A DNA stretch of 64,000 bases, from contig OZ241844.1 in NCBI GenBank assembly GCA_965202735.1, positions 4,092,001 to 4,156,000 of the forward strand, read 5' to 3'. The stretch is from HK1 sp965202735. GTDB lineage: Bacteria; Pseudomonadota; Gammaproteobacteria; HK1. Position 1 is the first letter of the stretch, and the number at the start of each line of letters is the position of its first letter. Position numbers and translations under genes: made by a program. The notes beneath the pieces are model-generated. The model made no database searches. It had not been told where the DNA came from and worked only from the letters and a program-made list of their open reading frames with translations. Below are positions 24,638 through 34,244 of this stretch, in pieces.

Positions 24638-24788
24638 GTGCGGAGTAGAGGCTGCGCAGGGGCGGGCGTCAAGCCGCGGCACGCCCGCCCGCAAGGGTCG
24701 GGCACCGCTCGGGCGACGATTCCAGGATGGCTGGTGCGCTGGCAGCAAGCATGCAACAGCCCGCAAGAGTCGCGCGCGATTCCCTCGT

Positions 24789-25997
24789 TCAGGCGACGAT
24801 CCCGGCGTCGCGAAGCTCCCCGATCCTCGCGCTGCCGAGTCCGAGCACATCGGCCAGGATCTCGTCGGTGTGCTGGCCGAGCGTCGGGGCGGGGCGGACC
24901 GTCTCCCGCTCGCGGCGCCGGAACTCCAGCGGCGAGCCCGGCATCATGAAGCGTCCGATCCCCGGCTGGTCGACATCCTCGAACAGCGGATTCCGCGTCG
25001 AGCAGCGCGGGTCGTCGCGCACCATCTCCAGAAACGACTGGTACGGCCCCCAGCACACGCCGCACTCGTCGAACGCGGCGCGCACCGCGTCGTAGCCGCG
25101 GGCGCCGACCCAGCGCGCGACCACCGGGGCGATGACGTCGCGGGCTTCGAAGCGCTGGCCCTCGTCGGAGAGGTCCACGTCGAGCATGGCCTCGACGTGA
25201 CGCATCGCCTCGTGGCCGTCGATGGCATCGAGCAGGCTCTTCCACTGGCGGGTGGTGATGGCCGCGATCATGACCCTTCGCCCGTCCTTCGTCGCGAAAT
25301 CGCGACCGAACGCGCCGTAGAGATCGTTGCCGATCGGCGCGCGTTCGGTGCCGTTCACCATCGCTTCGCCGATGTGCCCGAGGTTCCCGACCGTCGCGTA
25401 GCCGACGTCGGAGAGGGCCAGCGTGATGTGCTCGCCCTCGCCGGTGGCGTCTCGCCGGCGCACCGCCGCGAGGATTCCGGTGGCCGCGGTCAGTCCGGTG
25501 ATCACGTCCCAGGCCGGGAACACGTGATTGACGGGCGCGTCCGGCCGGGCGGGACCGGTGACCATCGGGAAGCCGACGGCGCTGTTCACGGTGTAGTCGA
25601 GGGCGGTCGAGCCGTCGCGATGGCCGGTGATCTGCACCATCACCACGTCGCTCCGCCGGCCCGCGAGCGCCTCCCAGGCGAGCTCGCCCCGCGCCGGGAG
25701 GTTCGTCAGGAAGCAGCCGCCGCCGGCGCCGGGCTGCGCGATCAGCTCGGCCACCAGCTCCCGGCCCTCGGGCGCCCGGAGGTTGACAGTGATCGAGCGC
25801 TTGCACTTGTTCAGGCTCGCCCAGTAGATGCTCGCCCCGCTCTCGGCGAGCGGCCAGCGCCCGGCGTCCACACCGCCGCCGACGGGGTCGACGCGAATGA
25901 CGTCCGCGCCGAGCTGGGCCAGGGTGAGGCCGCCGGTGGGCGCCGCGACAAACGCGGACGCCTCGACGATCCTCAATCCTTCAAGGATCGGGTACAC
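24789..25997 (-). CDS. CaiB/BaiF family CoA-transferase
   Basis: Class III CoA-transferase of 402 aa that moves CoA between carboxylic acids. The start is GTG at 25997 after GGAGAGGGAGCGC, giving VYPILEGLRIVEASAFVAAP, the normal family N-terminus. The conserved QLGADVIRVDPVGGG segment and SLNKCKRSITVNLRAPEGR are present. The catalytic Asp is probably that of FPAWDVITGLTAATG. The C-terminal half contains GRRVMIAAITTRQWKSLL. Substrate acid not predictable. It is followed by cysK on the same strand (151-base gap) without clear pathway link. Confidence 0.9.
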   Translation of the reverse strand: MYPILEGLRIVEASAFVAAPTGGLTLAQLGADVIRVDPVGGGVDAGRWPLAESGASIYWASLNKCKRSITVNLRAPEGRELVAELIAQPGAGGGCFLTNLPARGELAWEALAGRRSDVVMVQITGHRDGSTALDYTVNSAVGFPMVTGPARPDAPVNHVFPAWDVITGLTAATGILAAVRRRDATGEGEHITLALSDVGYATVGNLGHIGEAMVNGTERAPIGNDLYGAFGRDFATKDGRRVMIAAITTRQWKSLLDAIDGHEAMRHVEAMLDVDLSDEGQRFEARDVIAPVVARWVGARGYDAVRAAFDECGVCWGPYQSFLEMVRDDPRCSTRNPLFEDVDQPGIGRFMMPGSPLEFRRRERETVRPAPTLGQHTDEILADVLGLGSARIGELRDAGIVA

Positions 25998-26166
25998 GCG
26001 CTCCCTCTCCCGTCGGAGCGTTCCGGCGCGGGCCGGGATGCGCGGGGGCCGAGCCGGAACGCACGGGCCGCGGGCCGGGGCCGCAGCGCCCATGCGGCCT
26101 TCTCCCGCATCGGCTGGCGGCGTCCGTCGCCCCTCGTACCCGGCACCGGCGATTCCGCGCCTGGAT

Positions 26167-26532
26167 TCATGCGTCCTGTTTCCCCACCACCCGCTGGAGC
26201 GAATGCCGGCGATTGCGCGTGTACGGACGCACCTCGCCCGGCCAGCGGCCGCGCTCCACCGCCGCCGCCCACGCCTCGCTCTTCATGACCTCGGGACTCT
26301 CGATCTCGTAGATCGCGTGCCAGGCGGGGCTCTCGCCGCGCGGCACCGACCGCAGCTCGCCGCCCATCGACACCTCGAAGTCCTGCGCCTTCAGGCGGGT
26401 GACCGCGACCACGCCCGGCACCTCCAGCAGGCAGGGCACGTGCTCGGTGTCGTAGACTTCGTTGAACAGATCCTCCTTCTCCGGGTCCACGTCCATGCTT
26501 GCGACGAAGACGTAGCGGGTGCCGATGGGCAT
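26167..26532 (-). CDS. Small conserved protein, probable dimeric alpha/beta-barrel (DUF4286/EthD-like)
   Basis: Protein of 121 aa with start at 26532 after AGGAGCACCGAC. It has the layout of a ferredoxin-like single domain: YVFVASMDVDPEKEDLFNEV, YDTEHVPCLLEVPGVVAV and AWHAIYEIESPEVMKSEAW. This pattern is shared by EthD-like and DUF4286 proteins, which often act as small degradative or accessory enzymes. It lies 169 bases upstream of the CaiB gene on the same strand and may be co-transcribed, suggesting an accessory role in a catabolic route. Confidence 0.78.
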   Translation of the reverse strand: MPIGTRYVFVASMDVDPEKEDLFNEVYDTEHVPCLLEVPGVVAVTRLKAQDFEVSMGGELRSVPRGESPAWHAIYEIESPEVMKSEAWAAAVERGRWPGEVRPYTRNRRHSLQRVVGKQDA

Positions 26533-26611
26533 GTCGGTGCTCCTGGTTCGCGGGCGGACAAGCGTACCCGATCGAGCGGCGACGCCCATACGCCGCGACC
26601 CGGCCGCGGGA

Positions 26612-26757
26612 CTCTCCGGAAGTCGTTTCGTGACGAGCGGTTCATCAGACGCTCGAGCCGGGCCTTCGGTACCGAAAGGCCGCCGGTCACCGTGCGATGG
26701 TCCGGTTTGCCGTGACAATCCTCCGGGATTCGGCACAACAGATTCGGCACAACAGAG
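26612..26757. repeat. Family C repeat, uninterrupted copy, with adjacent 14-bp duplication
   Basis: From CTCTCCGGAAGTCG at 26612 through GCGGTTCATCAGACGCTCG and CGGGCCTTCGGTACCGAAAG to GTCACCGTGCGATGGTCCGG at about 26706. It matches the split copy at 21729 and the copy near 59390. Immediately after, ATTCGGCACAACAG occurs twice in tandem at about 26728-26757. No gene lies in this stretch. Confidence 0.82.
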
Positions 26758-26795
26758 ATCCATTCCCGCACCGGCCAACGTCATCGGCTGGAGCG

Positions 26796-27725
26796 TCACG
26801 TCGCCCAGGCGGCCGACAGCGCCTCCGCCTGTTCGAGCACCGTCCGTGTCGCCTTCTCCTGCCGGTCGGGCGGGTAGCCGTGCCTGCGCAGGACGCGCCT
26901 GACCAGCCGGCGCAGGTGGGCGCGGACGTTCTCGCGCAGCGTCCAGTCGATGGTGACGTTGCCGCGCACGGTCTCGACGAGCTCGCGGGCGATGGCGCGG
27001 AGCGTCTCGTCGCCGAGCACCCGCACGGCGCTGTCGCTGGTCTCCAGCGCGTCGTAGAAGGCGAGCTCTTCCTCCGACAGCCCCAGCTCCTCCCCGCGGG
27101 CGTTCGCCTTGCGCAGGTCGCGGGCGAGCTCGATCAGCTCCTCGATCACCTGCGCGGCCTCGACCGCGCGATTGCGGTAACGCCGCAGCGTCCGTTCCAG
27201 CATCTCCGCGAAGGAGCGCGCCTGGACCAAGTTCTTCCGCCGGCGAGCCGCGACTTCACCCTTCAGGAGCTTGCGAAGCAGCTCGACCGCGAGGTTGCGC
27301 TGCGGCATGGCCCGCACTTCGGCCAGGAACTCCTCCGACAGGATGGAGAGGTCGGGCTTCTCCAGCCCGGCGGCGGCGAAGAGGTCGAGGACCTCTTCCG
27401 ACGCCACCGCCCGCGACACGATCCGGCGCACGGCGTGGTCGAGCGCCTCTTCCGGCCGCCCTTCCCCCTCGGCGCGCCTGGCGAGCATCGCCCGCACCGC
27501 CTGGAAGAACGCCACCTCGTCGCGGATGCGGATCGCCTCCTCGTGCGGCACGGCAAGGGCAAAGGCCCGGGAGAGCTCCCGCACCGCCCGCAGGCACCGG
27601 TCCTTGCCGTCCTCCTGCGCGAGGATGTGCTCCTGCGCCGCCGGCAGCAGGCTCACACGTTCCCCCGGCGTGCCCTCGGTCCACTTTCCGTGGTCGAAGC
27701 CGTGGAACAGGCCGCGGCAGACCGC
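26796..27725 (-). pseudogene. hsdR: Type I restriction enzyme R subunit (HsdR), C-terminal fragment
   Basis: This frame encodes the C-terminal DUF3387-type portion of HsdR: GLFHGFDHGKWTEGTPGERV, LLPAAQEHILAQEDGKDR, VRELSRAFALAVPHEEAIRI and, near the end, RENVRAHLRRLVRRVLRRHG. The motor domains with Walker A and DEAH are absent. Immediately upstream the reading frame shifts into the N-terminal fragment, so about 500 or more residues have been lost by internal deletion near 27715-27745. An apparent ATG at 27776 is in the deleted junction and probably meaningless. No hsdM or hsdS is present in the window. Confidence 0.88.
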
Positions 27726-28155
27726 CTTGATCCGACCAGCGCCTCGCCGGTAATCGTGCGCCAGGGCTTGAACCATTCCCGCCCGGCGGTCAGCGTGCCG
27801 ATACGCGCCTCCACCCCGTCCGAGACGACGAGCGCCGCGTTCATCGCGAACAGGGACGGGAGCTCCGCCCTGTAGGTCTGCAACTGCTGCTAGGCCGTGC
27901 GGACCGTCGCGTCCTCGTCCGCCGGGTTCTTGAGCTCGATCAGCCCGAGCGGCAGACCGTTGACGAACAGCACGATGTCGGGGCGTCGCTCATGCCGGTT
28001 CTCGACGACGGTGAGCTGGTTCACGGCCCGCCAGTCGTTGCCGTCGGGGTCTTCGAAGTCGATGACCTTCGCCTGGTCGTACCGGACCACGCCCTCCGCG
28101 TTGCGGTACTCGACGTTGACGCCCTCGACCGTCATGCGGTGGAAGGCCCGGTTGC
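27726..28155 (-). pseudogene. hsdR: HsdR N-terminal nuclease-domain fragment with nonsense codon
   Basis: Encodes part of the HsdR N-terminal nuclease domain: HRMTVEGVNVEYRNAEGVV, VIDFEDPDGNDWRAVNQLT, RPDIVLFVNGLPLGLIELKN (the E-x-K active-site strand), then a TAG at 27890-27892, then QQLQTYRAELPSLFAMNAAL and GVEARIGTLTAGREWFKPWR. Homology continues on both sides of the TAG, so it is a point nonsense mutation, perhaps from a Trp codon (inference). The true N-terminus is missing because the fragment is joined in frame to rhuM upstream. The frame collapses after WRTITGEAL at the deletion junction. Confidence 0.88.
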
Positions 28156-28756
28156 GGGTCTCCGGCTTCGCGCCGGACGGCCTCGCCAGCCGGTTCTCGT
28201 CGTATTCCAGGAGCAGGCGCCAGGTGTCGGCATAGTCCGTGATGAGGTCGAGGACGGCCCGGCCCGTATCGTCCACCAGCGCCTGATTCCGCAGGGTCCG
28301 GGTCAGCAGGTCGAGTGTCTCTCGGGCTTCGTCCAGCCCGCGTTCGGCCAGCCGCCGTTCGTTCAGCGTGTAGCCGCGCACCAGATGCTCGCGCAGGGTG
28401 CGGGTCGCCCATTGGCGGAAGCGCACGCCCCGCCTGGAATTGACCCGGTAGCCGACGGAAATGACGGCGTCCAGGTTGTAGTGCCGGATGCGGCGCCGGA
28501 CGCGCCGCCTGCCCTCGGTTCGAACTACTAAGAAATCCTTAGTAGTTGCCGCGGCATCCAGCTCTTCGCCGGAGAACACATTGCGCAGATGCATCAGGAT
28601 GTTCTCCGGCGTTGTGTCGAACACCTCCGCCATCTGCCGTTGCGTCAGCCAGACGGTCTCGCCCTCCAGCCGTACCTCCACACGCAGCTCACTGTCCGGC
28701 GCCTCGTAGACGACCACCTCGCCGCCCGGACTCGCCTTCGGCGTCGCACCAGTCAT
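28156..28756 (-). pseudogene. rhuM: RhuM family (virulence/DNA-damage-related) protein, truncated and fused to HsdR
   Basis: Starts at 28756 (MTGATPKASPGGEVVVYE). The RhuM N-terminal domain is intact: ETVWLTQRQMAEVFDTTPEN, TTKDFLVVRTEGRRRVRR, RHYNLDAVISVGYRVNS and FRQWATRTLREHLVRGYTLN. The normal C-terminal Fic/DOC-like part should follow LLLEYDENRL but is replaced after about residue 200 by HsdR sequence in the same frame. RhuM genes commonly lie inside type I R-M operons, so a single deletion between neighbours explains the chimera. A fusion of about 288 residues ending at the TAG at 27890 could be expressed. Confidence 0.88.
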
Positions 28757-29072
28757 CGCGCAGACGCGCCCTGGAGCGTGCCGGGGTCGCCCCGATCGGC
28801 CGCCGGCGCGTCGGAACGAATGTCCGAACCGTGCGAGACGGCCCAGCCGAGGCTTTCCGGTGGCTCGAGGGCGGCGGATTCGGCCCCGGATTCGACAAAC
28901 CTCGCGATCATGCCGACTCCGCCTCGCGTTTCGACACGAGCCTCTTTCGACACGAGCTTCGCCCGTCTCCGTTGAAGCGGAGCACAGTGGTTCGTGCAAC
29001 GCGGGTCGATACCCGTACGGGCACTCGCGAACGGATCGTCCCCGGGGGTCTCCGGCACCGGGCATGACCCCT
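28757..29072. other. Intergenic region, no gene seen
   Basis: A 316-base stretch upstream of rhuM and downstream of the small minus-strand gene at 29073. Open frames here are antisense or lack recognisable features. It should contain the original promoter of the rhuM/hsdR locus, but no clear -35/-10 pair was seen in the GC-rich sequence. Confidence 0.5.
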
Positions 29073-29546
29073 TCAAGGCTCGAGCGACCGGTACTCGACC
29101 AGTGCGGCGCGTCCAACGATGTCGATGATGGTGACCGACAGCTCGGCGCCATACGCATCCGTAAGCCGCATCGCCTTGCCCAGCCGAAAGGGTACGGGCT
29201 GCCGCCGTCCCTCTTCGATGGAGATATTGTCCGCGTACAGAGATGTCCGGTCGGACGTGTCGCGTTGCGGGTTCAGCCGTCCCCGCAGGCCGGGGAGATG
29301 GCCGGCGGCCTGGGGGAATATGGCCGCCCCTCCGGTCGGGAGAGGGCCGAGCTCCAGCACCAGACCTCCCTGGCGCGGGAGCCACTCCCGTTCGAGCCCC
29401 GCGGCATACCCGGGCGCCGCGGCATATACGGTCATCGGAAGATGGGTTGTGTACAGATCAAGGACCGCTTCGCCCGCCTCGTCGGTGGTTGCCCGCTGCC
29501 ATGTCCTGTTCGGAAAAAGGGCCAGAACCCTTAGAGATCCCCTCAT
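29073..29546 (-). CDS. Conserved hypothetical protein, probably missing its N-terminus
   Basis: Frame of 157 aa that looks like a real, conserved protein: VLALFPNRTWQRATTDEAGE, LYTTHLPMTVYAAAPGYAAG, AIFPQAAGHLPGLRGRLNP and VTIIDIVGRAALVEYRSLEP. The first 50 residues resemble a carboxypeptidase-regulatory-like beta sandwich. I recall similar stand-alone proteins but no function. The apparent start (MRGSLRVLALF) lies at the boundary with an AT-rich segment that begins the IS4 remnant, and family members probably have a further strand before VLALF, so the gene may have been cut by the IS. Confidence 0.6.
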   Translation of the reverse strand: MRGSLRVLALFPNRTWQRATTDEAGEAVLDLYTTHLPMTVYAAAPGYAAGLEREWLPRQGGLVLELGPLPTGGAAIFPQAAGHLPGLRGRLNPQRDTSDRTSLYADNISIEEGRRQPVPFRLGKAMRLTDAYGAELSVTIIDIVGRAALVEYRSLEP

Positions 29547-30045
29547 AATTTAGCTGAGAATTCGTCTGTAACTGACTGAATTAATGTACAGGCTGCAAGA
29601 CCCGACCATTTCATGCCTCCTTGAGCACACGGCTCGTGTTGCCAACGCGAAGCTCCGGGGTCACGCTCGCGCCTGCGAGCCACCGTGGAGCCATCCGATG
29701 TCCCGACCCATCATGCTGCGACGAGACGACATCCGCGAATTCATCACCGCAATGTACGAAGGCGACCTGCACGCGAAGCGGGTCCTGTCGCTGGCCAATG
29801 CGACGCTGGGGGTGTTGACCAGCGCCTCGCTGGCGGTGCATGCCATCGGCCAGGGACTGGCGCAGGCGATGGGCACGCTCGGCAAGCACGGGGTGAAGCA
29901 GGTCGACCGGCTGCTGAGCAACAACGGCATCGAGATGGAGACGTTCTTCGACTCCTGGGTGAAGTACATCGTGGGCGCGCGCTGCGAGGTGGTGGTGGCG
30001 CTCGACTGGACGAGCTTCGCGCGCGACGGGCACGAGACGAAGTGC
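29547..30045 (+). mobile_element. IS4-family insertion sequence, 5' fragment only
   Basis: The segment starts in an AT-rich stretch (ATAATTTAGCTGAGAATTCG) unlike the surroundings and runs into the first third of an IS4-type transposase. The rest of the element is missing; at about 30045 the sequence changes directly into the NACHT gene read on the other strand. It is therefore one end of an IS left after a deletion that also removed the end of the NACHT gene. Confidence 0.75.
29698..30045 (+). pseudogene. IS4-family transposase, N-terminal fragment
   Basis: Begins MSRPIMLRRDDIREF at 29698 and contains LSLANATLGVLTSASLAVHA, GTLGKHGVKQVDRLLSNNGI and VVVALDWTSFARDGHET. The last piece carries the first catalytic Asp (ALDWT). 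After DGHET the transposase sequence stops and unrelated residues follow. The second Asp, the Glu and the C-terminal domain are absent, so it cannot be active. Confidence 0.88.
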
Positions 30046-32955
30046 GGCGGAGAGAGACAGATTGGAGTACGCTCGGAGCCATTCGGCGGCAAGGCGGCCC
30101 GCCAGCGGCGCCCGGCGCTCATCATGCGTCAGGCGGTAGAGCTCGTATACATGCTCGACTCCGCGCGCAAGCTGCGGCTCGATGCTCGTGCGGAAATGGA
30201 CCTCCACATCGTGTTCGTCCCGGAACAGCACGTCTTCGAGAGCCGGTCCGATGTCGATTTGCCCCTCGGCTCCCGATTCTGGAGCCCGCTGCCACGCCAT
30301 GTAGGAGGCCGCGAGTATTCCGCGATCGAGGGCATCGATCGGGCGGCCCTGACGAAGCATCTCGGCGATGCCGCAGATCATCGGCGCCTCGGCGACATGG
30401 CACTTCCCTTCGGTGTGGAGCTCGGCGATGTCGGCGGCGGTGGGCAGGTCGTCACGGCCGAGCACGGCCACGAAGCCGGCGAGCGCATGGTCGGTCAGCG
30501 GGTCGCCGAGAAGCTCGTGCAGCCGGACAACGGGTGACGCCGCGTCGTCGAAGTCGAGATAACGCCCGAGGTACGCGTCGGCCGGCTTTTCAAGGTCATG
30601 GATATTGCCGGCGGCCACATCGCGGGCACGTCTGACATGGTGGTCGCGGTGAGCCTGGAATCTCTCCTGGCGCTCGGCTTCCTCGAGGGCGGCGCGTCGT
30701 TCGTGCTTCATCTTCCACTCGGGCTCATGGACCCGGGCCATCTGTTTGAGGATTTTGAGCAGTGCAGGATCGCCATTCGCGACCTTGATGGCCGTCTCCC
30801 GCACGATCTCCGAGAGCCCTGCTTGGGTCCGGCCGAGACGGAGGAGATCGCGCCACATGTCGTGGTCGATCGGGCCAGCGCCCGCCCGCGCGCGTAACGT
30901 CCTCAGCAGCCCGGCGAGATCGTCGTCGTCAGGATGAAGCCCAAGGCCGGTCTCCTGGAGCCGCCATGCCGCTATCCAGACGTCTTTCGCGCACGGGGTC
31001 AACAGCACGTGCTCGAGAAGCGCCGCGCGAAGAGCCCGCTCCCTGTGGAACAGCGCGGTCAAGCGCTCTCCCTCGTCGCCGGGGTACGCGTGCGCTGCGT
31101 CCAGCCATTCAATCCAGCCCCAAACGCGCTCGGGTGCCGTGCCGGGCTCGGCTTCCAGCACGTTGAGCACCAATCGCCTCACCAGGACGGCAGTCTGGCG
31201 CTTGGCCCATGCGTCCGCTTGGCCCATGCACGGCTTTGCCTGAGCGGCAACGCGGTCCAGTATTCCGGCAAGCGGAGCGGTGTCCAGATCGAGGAACAGA
31301 CGTCGGTCGACATAGCGGACGAAACCCGTCTCCGGTACGGGCGCTTGGTCTCCGGTGAGGCCCAGATGCACGAGAACCGCGTCGACGGCAGTTTCCGGAG
31401 ACACCGCGTTCGCGCCAACCGATTTGAGGAGGTCGCACGCCAAGCGAGTCGAATCGCCATCGCCCTGCTCAGTGAGCTTCCGAATGACCCCTTCCCAGTC
31501 GGGAAGCTTCGTACTCGCGCGGATGGCGTCGGCGGCGGTGGACCGCTCGCCATATGCGCGGTGCGAATCGAACATGATGCCGTCAAGCGTCCCGCGGAGC
31601 GCTTCGGCGAGCTCCGTGCCGGCCATTGCACCGAGCAGGACTATGACGAGAGCGGTATGGCAGCCGGGTGTGCCGATGATCGCCAGGACTTCTTTCTCGA
31701 GTTCCGGTCGCATCAGGCCGGACGCAGGGTGCCGGTCCCGGTCCTCGGATGCGAGATAGGGATCGGCCTCCGACAGCCTCTTCAATGCAGCGAGCAGGTC
31801 CCGCGCCTGGTCGAGACCGATGGTCTCCGCGTCGCCGTAACGCAAGACCGCGTACGGATCGGCGTCGACGCACCGGATGGCGAGACGGTCGTTGAAGTGT
31901 GCGAGCCATGCATGGAGTCCCCGCAGCGAGGTCGGCACACCGTCGCCCGATCGGAGCAGGCCGAAGATCCGTCGCTCGGAGCAGCCGGCCCCGAAGCAGG
32001 CGGCGAGCCATTTCGCGCCGAGATACTCGGCGACCACCCGGTGAACGGGCTTGAACCGGTGCTCGTCCTCCGCCTGAAACAATCGTGTCTTCAGAGCATC
32101 CTCGGCCAGCGCCGCCGATGGCATCGAAACGATGTCGGCAACATGCGCGAGGTCTTCCGGCGTATCGGAGTACACACCCGTGAAGATGCCGCTTCGGGCG
32201 CACAGCACCAGTGTGGCCCCGACCGCGCCGGCGGCGAGCAAGAGAGCCTCGCGGGCTTCGTGAGCATGGGAATCGCCCTGATGGCGAGGATTTTCCTCGC
32301 GGAGCATCACGGTGCAGGCGCGATCGAGAAGCTCCGCGCGTCGCTCCGGAAGCTGGCCGGTCCGTGCCGCGACCTCGCCGAGCAGTCGCAACGTGAGCGG
32401 ATTCCGGTAGAAGTCGCCGAGGCTTCGACTCTCCAGGTGATTCAGGATGTCGGCGGCGTTGATTCCGGGAAATTCGTTCGACAGAAAGATGCGCGCGTCG
32501 TCGCTCGAGAAGGGCTGGAGATGGAGCAGTACCGGAGCAGCCCCGTAGTCGTCCTCGATGTGGATACGGTCTGCGGCGCCTCGCCAGTCAGCTTCCCGGC
32601 AGGTGAGGATGAACGGTGGGTTGTCCATTCTGGAGAGCTGTCCCAGGACGGAGTGGACCGCTCCCCCGGGGGTCGACGAGGCGATTTCGTCGAGTCCATC
32701 GATGATGATGCGCTCACCTTGAGCGATCGACGTCTCGGGCCTGGCCGCCCGCGAAAACGTGGATGCGCGGCAATACGTCAGGCCGGGAAGGGCGCCGAGT
32801 GCTTGCGCGAGAACCGTCTTCCCGAGGCCGGGATCGCCCAGGATCACGACGGGCTTGTCGATGGCCGCGATGTCTGCCTGCCCGATGTACCGCCGCTCAC
32901 GCTCGTCGTATTCGTACGCGAGGCTTCTGTCGATCGGATTTGCCATCGCGGTCAT
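30046..32955 (-). CDS. NACHT-type STAND NTPase, C-terminally truncated by IS remnant
   Basis: About 970 residues of native sequence. The NACHT module lies at the very N-terminus: KPVVILGDPGLGKTVLAQAL (Walker A, about residues 35-54), RIIIDGLDEIAS (Walker B) and FILTCREADWRG (sensor). It is followed by a winged-helix-like region (LRLLGEVAARTGQLPERRAE) and long helical repeats probably forming a sensor. Native sequence ends at RAYSNLSLSA near 30046; the frame then reads 145 codons antisense through the IS4 fragment to a stop at 29611. NACHT proteins of this type act in bacterial antiphage defence, so this copy is probably impaired. The start at 32955 has an alternative ATG at 32946. Confidence 0.83.
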
Positions 32956-32982
32956 CTATCGGACGAGCTCGGTCACTTGGTT

Positions 32983-33204
32983 TCAGCGGGCACGAGGCCA
33001 TGAATTCGGTGGATCGAACGGTGCCGTTGTGATTGGAGCAACACCAGAGTATCCGCGACGTTGCACGGGAAGCGTCGTCCGGTCGAGGGCTTCGAGGGCG
33101 AACTCGACGAGGAGCTGGTCGGGGCTCGTGTTGTGCGCGGTGGCGAGGGCTTCGATGCACCGCCAGTGGTCTTCGCCGATGCGGATGTGCCTACCGAGGG
33201 CCAT
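32983..33204 (-). CDS. Small ribbon-helix-helix-like protein, C-terminus altered
   Basis: Small protein of 73 aa: MALGRHIRIGEDHWRCIEAL, ATAHNTSPDQLLVEFALEAL, DRTTLP. This resembles the N-terminal part of CopG/Arc-like regulators that precede toxin or defence genes. Family relatives usually continue for another 40 or so residues after the EALDR segment; here an unrelated tail (VQRRGYSGVAPI) follows, suggesting truncation or frameshift. It sits 27 bases upstream of the NACHT gene on the same strand, and might regulate it. GTG at 33210 is an alternative start. Confidence 0.5.
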   Translation of the reverse strand: MALGRHIRIGEDHWRCIEALATAHNTSPDQLLVEFALEALDRTTLPVQRRGYSGVAPITTAPFDPPNSWPRAR

Positions 33205-34244
33205 GGCCACCGTTTCTCCCGAACCTTGCTCGTTTCCGCGCGATTCCGGTACGGAACGGTCCTTTATTGTGTCGTTTCCGTCGCGGATTCGTCGCACCGG
33301 GCACCCGATCCCGGCGGATTTCGGGCGAACTCGACCCGAGCGCCATGCGAGCAATTTACGCGCATTCAACATGAAGCGCAGGGGAGTGCGCGACCAGAAT
33401 ACGCGCACGCGCAGGGAGAAGCCTGTCCCCCACGAGGGCCGAACCGCTTCTCTGCCTGACACCGTCCAGATAACCCCCTGATACCTCGGGGATACTCCCT
33501 CCGGAATCCCATGCGCGCAAAATGGTCGCACTCGTTCCGGCACGTCAGGGCATGGATGAACCGTGATTTCTCGCCCCTGGCGGTCTTCCCATCGCACCCG
33601 TTCGCAGGGGTGGCAGGTGGGCATCGTCGATGCGTCGGGTGTGAGAACGGAGCGCCTCCGGCGTCGAGGAAGGCACCGAGAGGCGGCATGAGCGGGAGGG
33701 GAATCGACGGTGGCGGAGCCCGCGATGGAGCGTCGCGGCGGCGACTGAGCGCACGACGGTGAGGCCGGCGAAGGCGTGCCGAGCACGGCACGACGGAGGG
33801 AGGAGGCAGCGGCGGCGAGCGGAGCGAGCGGAAGCGCGAGGAATCGCCGCCCGAAGGGCCGAGACCGCTTGCGGGCTCGGCAGGGGAGCCCGGTCGCGAA
33901 GCGACGCGCCCGACCTGGACTTCGGGGGAGCGACACCGTCGCCCATCCTCGATGACCTGAACGACTCCGGCATCGAGACGATGGTGGGCCCCCCCGCCGA
34001 CCGCATCGTCGGCGTCACGACGGGCGGGACGAGCGACGGAAGTGTCGTCGCCGGCGAAGGCGGAGCCGGCGGCGTGACCGACACCGACGGCGACGCTGGC
34101 GAATGGAGGAAGCGACGGAGCACGGTGAGACGAGGCTGTCGGAGACGGTCGACCGAAGGGACGCCACCGTGGGCGGCATTGGTGGCGAGGCGAGCCGGAG
34201 GGAGACGAGGCGGTGCGACCTGCATGACGGCGGCGCCCGTTGCC
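33205..34244. other. Region without a convincing gene; contains a degenerate GC-rich repeat module
   Basis: More than 1 kb with many overlapping open frames but no recognisable protein. From about 33618 to 33715 it carries a segment duplicated at 35749-35845 (annotated). A further piece at about 34037-34100 (GCCGGCGAAGGCGGAGCCGG, then GTGACCGACACCGACGGCG) resembles 35844-35895. The Arg/Ala-rich products of all frames are typical of GC-rich non-coding DNA. Confidence 0.55.
33618..33715. repeat. Direct repeat flanking the Sel1 gene, right-hand partner at 35749
   Basis: About 95 bp including GTGTGAGAACGGAGCGCC, GGCGTCGAGGAAGGCACCGA and GGCATGAGCGGGAGGGGAAT. The same order of motifs recurs at 35749-35845 in the same orientation with only scattered changes. 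The two copies bracket a block of about 2.1 kb that contains the Sel1-repeat gene. Confidence 0.85.
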
